From Cladorrhinum sp. PSN259 (Eukaryota > Ascomycota > Sordariomycetes > Sordariales > Podosporaceae), in the NCBI GenBank assembly GCA_033725935.1, contig MU867062.1, positions 1,116,001 through 1,180,000 on the forward strand: DNA of 64,000 nt, read 5' to 3'. The translations under genes and the position numbers were made by a program. Under the pieces are notes generated by a model. The model saw nothing but the letters and a program-made list of their open reading frames with translations, was not told the origin of the DNA and ran no database searches. Positions 63,233 to 64,000 of this stretch are shown here, piece after piece (the first letter of the stretch is position 1; every line of letters starts with the position of its first letter).

Positions 63233-64000
63233 ATGTCTGATACAGTGACCGACGACCTTGCGTCAATCTCTTCGCTGGATCCGTCCATCAGTGATCATCC
63301 CAGATATGTGATAGCAGTTGATTACGGCACGACGTTTACCGGTGAGCCAATACCTGTTTTTCCCTCCTTTCCCCCTCTTGCTCTGAGTCCATTCCTCAAC
63401 CATTAATCTCCCTTCTTCCAGGTGTTGCATGGATCCTGACCCAGGGGGCGGGACACGTACCACAGGTCGACGACATCCACGTTGTTCAACACTGGGCTGG
63501 AAATATTGGCGACAAAGTCCCATCCGCATTCACGTACTCAGCCAGCTCGGGCCATGACTGGGGCTTCGGAATTGACGATAGTGCATATGTCATTCGATGG
63601 ACCAAGCTTCGGTTGGAAGAGCCATCTCGGCTTTCTGCACTCCGTACACTAAAGGGCATGCTCGGGGAATCAGATAAGCTTCAGTTTGGACCAAACAAAC
63701 GACATGCCGAAGTTCCACGCCATCTAATCAGGACACCTGCAGACGTCGTCAACGACTATCTCAAAGAGGTGCTTGAGCAAGTTCGCCGCGACATCGAGTC
63801 TGTGAAAGATCCTCTCACATTGATGCAATTCCCGATCGAACTTATAATTACCTACCCGGCGGTTTGGGATAACAGGGCAAAAGGAATTACTTTCAGAGCC
63901 GTCGTCGATGCAATGAAGTTCACATTTCGAGATATCAGCTTTATTCCGGGCCAGATAAGGTTTACCACGGAGCCAGAGGCTGGTGCGAACTACATTGTTC
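63233..64000 (+). CDS. Hsp70-like ATPase, 5' part
   Basis: N-terminal part of an Hsp70/actin-fold ATPase of the divergent fungal type. Exons are 63233-63341 and 63422 to beyond the window, with an 80-nt intron placed inside the phosphate-1 loop, giving YVIAVDYGTTFTGVAWILTQ. Downstream RTPADVVNDYLKEVLEQVRR and ELIITYPAVWDNRAKGITFR fit the Hsp70 nucleotide-binding domain (the VxTVPAxW strand), followed by FTTEPEAGANYIV, the EPxAAA-like strand. Such proteins are usually 500-700 aa and lack the canonical peptide-binding domain, so chaperone function is not assured. The 3' part is outside the window. It is transcribed away from the coiled-coil gene. Confidence 0.9.

Overview
The window is nuclear DNA of a filamentous ascomycete (Pezizomycotina). 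The evidence is short introns of about 50-150 nt with GTRNGT donors and CTAAC/CTAAT branch sites, and widely spaced single genes on both strands. It also includes gene families typical of these fungi: HET-domain proteins, DUF6594, DUF1996, a Zn(II)2Cys6 regulator and Hsp70-like ATPases. Gene content fits a sordariomycete, but the species cannot be named from sequence alone. No rRNA, tRNA, CRISPR array or intact transposon was recognised.

Left part (1 to ~19 kb), conserved housekeeping genes: the 3' end of the phosphatidylinositol 4-kinase PIK1 (+), a prolyl 4-hydroxylase-like dioxygenase (+), a Zn(II)2Cys6 transcription factor (+), a large two-helix membrane protein with Pro-rich and coiled-coil regions (-), the vacuolar PX-SNARE VAM7 (-) and the microtubule plus-end protein EB1/BIM1 (-). 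VAM7 is followed in the same frame, after one TGA, by 154 open codons with a hydrophobic end.

Middle part (~19.6-32 kb), an accessory island: a frameshifted GT8-like glycosyltransferase that has lost its DXD motif, an orphan HET C-terminal half, a frame-broken hypothetical gene, a HET protein with a mitochondrial-type N-terminus, a stop-interrupted reading frame, and three F-box-like genes in tandem. Two diverged copies of a ~70-bp repeat lie at 2.6 and 30.7 kb.

Right part (~34.5-64 kb), mixed: a DUF1996 secreted protein, the aminopeptidase pepP, a six-cysteine secreted protein, an unknown Gly/Glu-repeat gene with an in-frame TAG, a five-exon DUF6594 membrane protein, a 95-aa spliced small protein, and a divergently transcribed pair of clan CD proteases. 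That pair is a caspase-like C14 protein (-) and a 16-repeat TPR-CHAT protein (+). Beyond them are a small secreted NTF2/SnoaL-like protein, a protein with a Q/P/Y-rich prion-like tail, a two-module secreted protein, a coiled-coil gene with near-identical 120-bp repeats, an inverted broken copy of that gene's last exon, and the start of a divergent Hsp70-like ATPase.

The strongest candidate for an undescribed system is the caspase/TPR-CHAT pair at 43.3-51.2 kb, because both enzymes keep their His-Cys dyads. It sits in a neighbourhood rich in HET, F-box and other self/non-self-type genes, which suggests a cell-death or allorecognition module. That function is inference.
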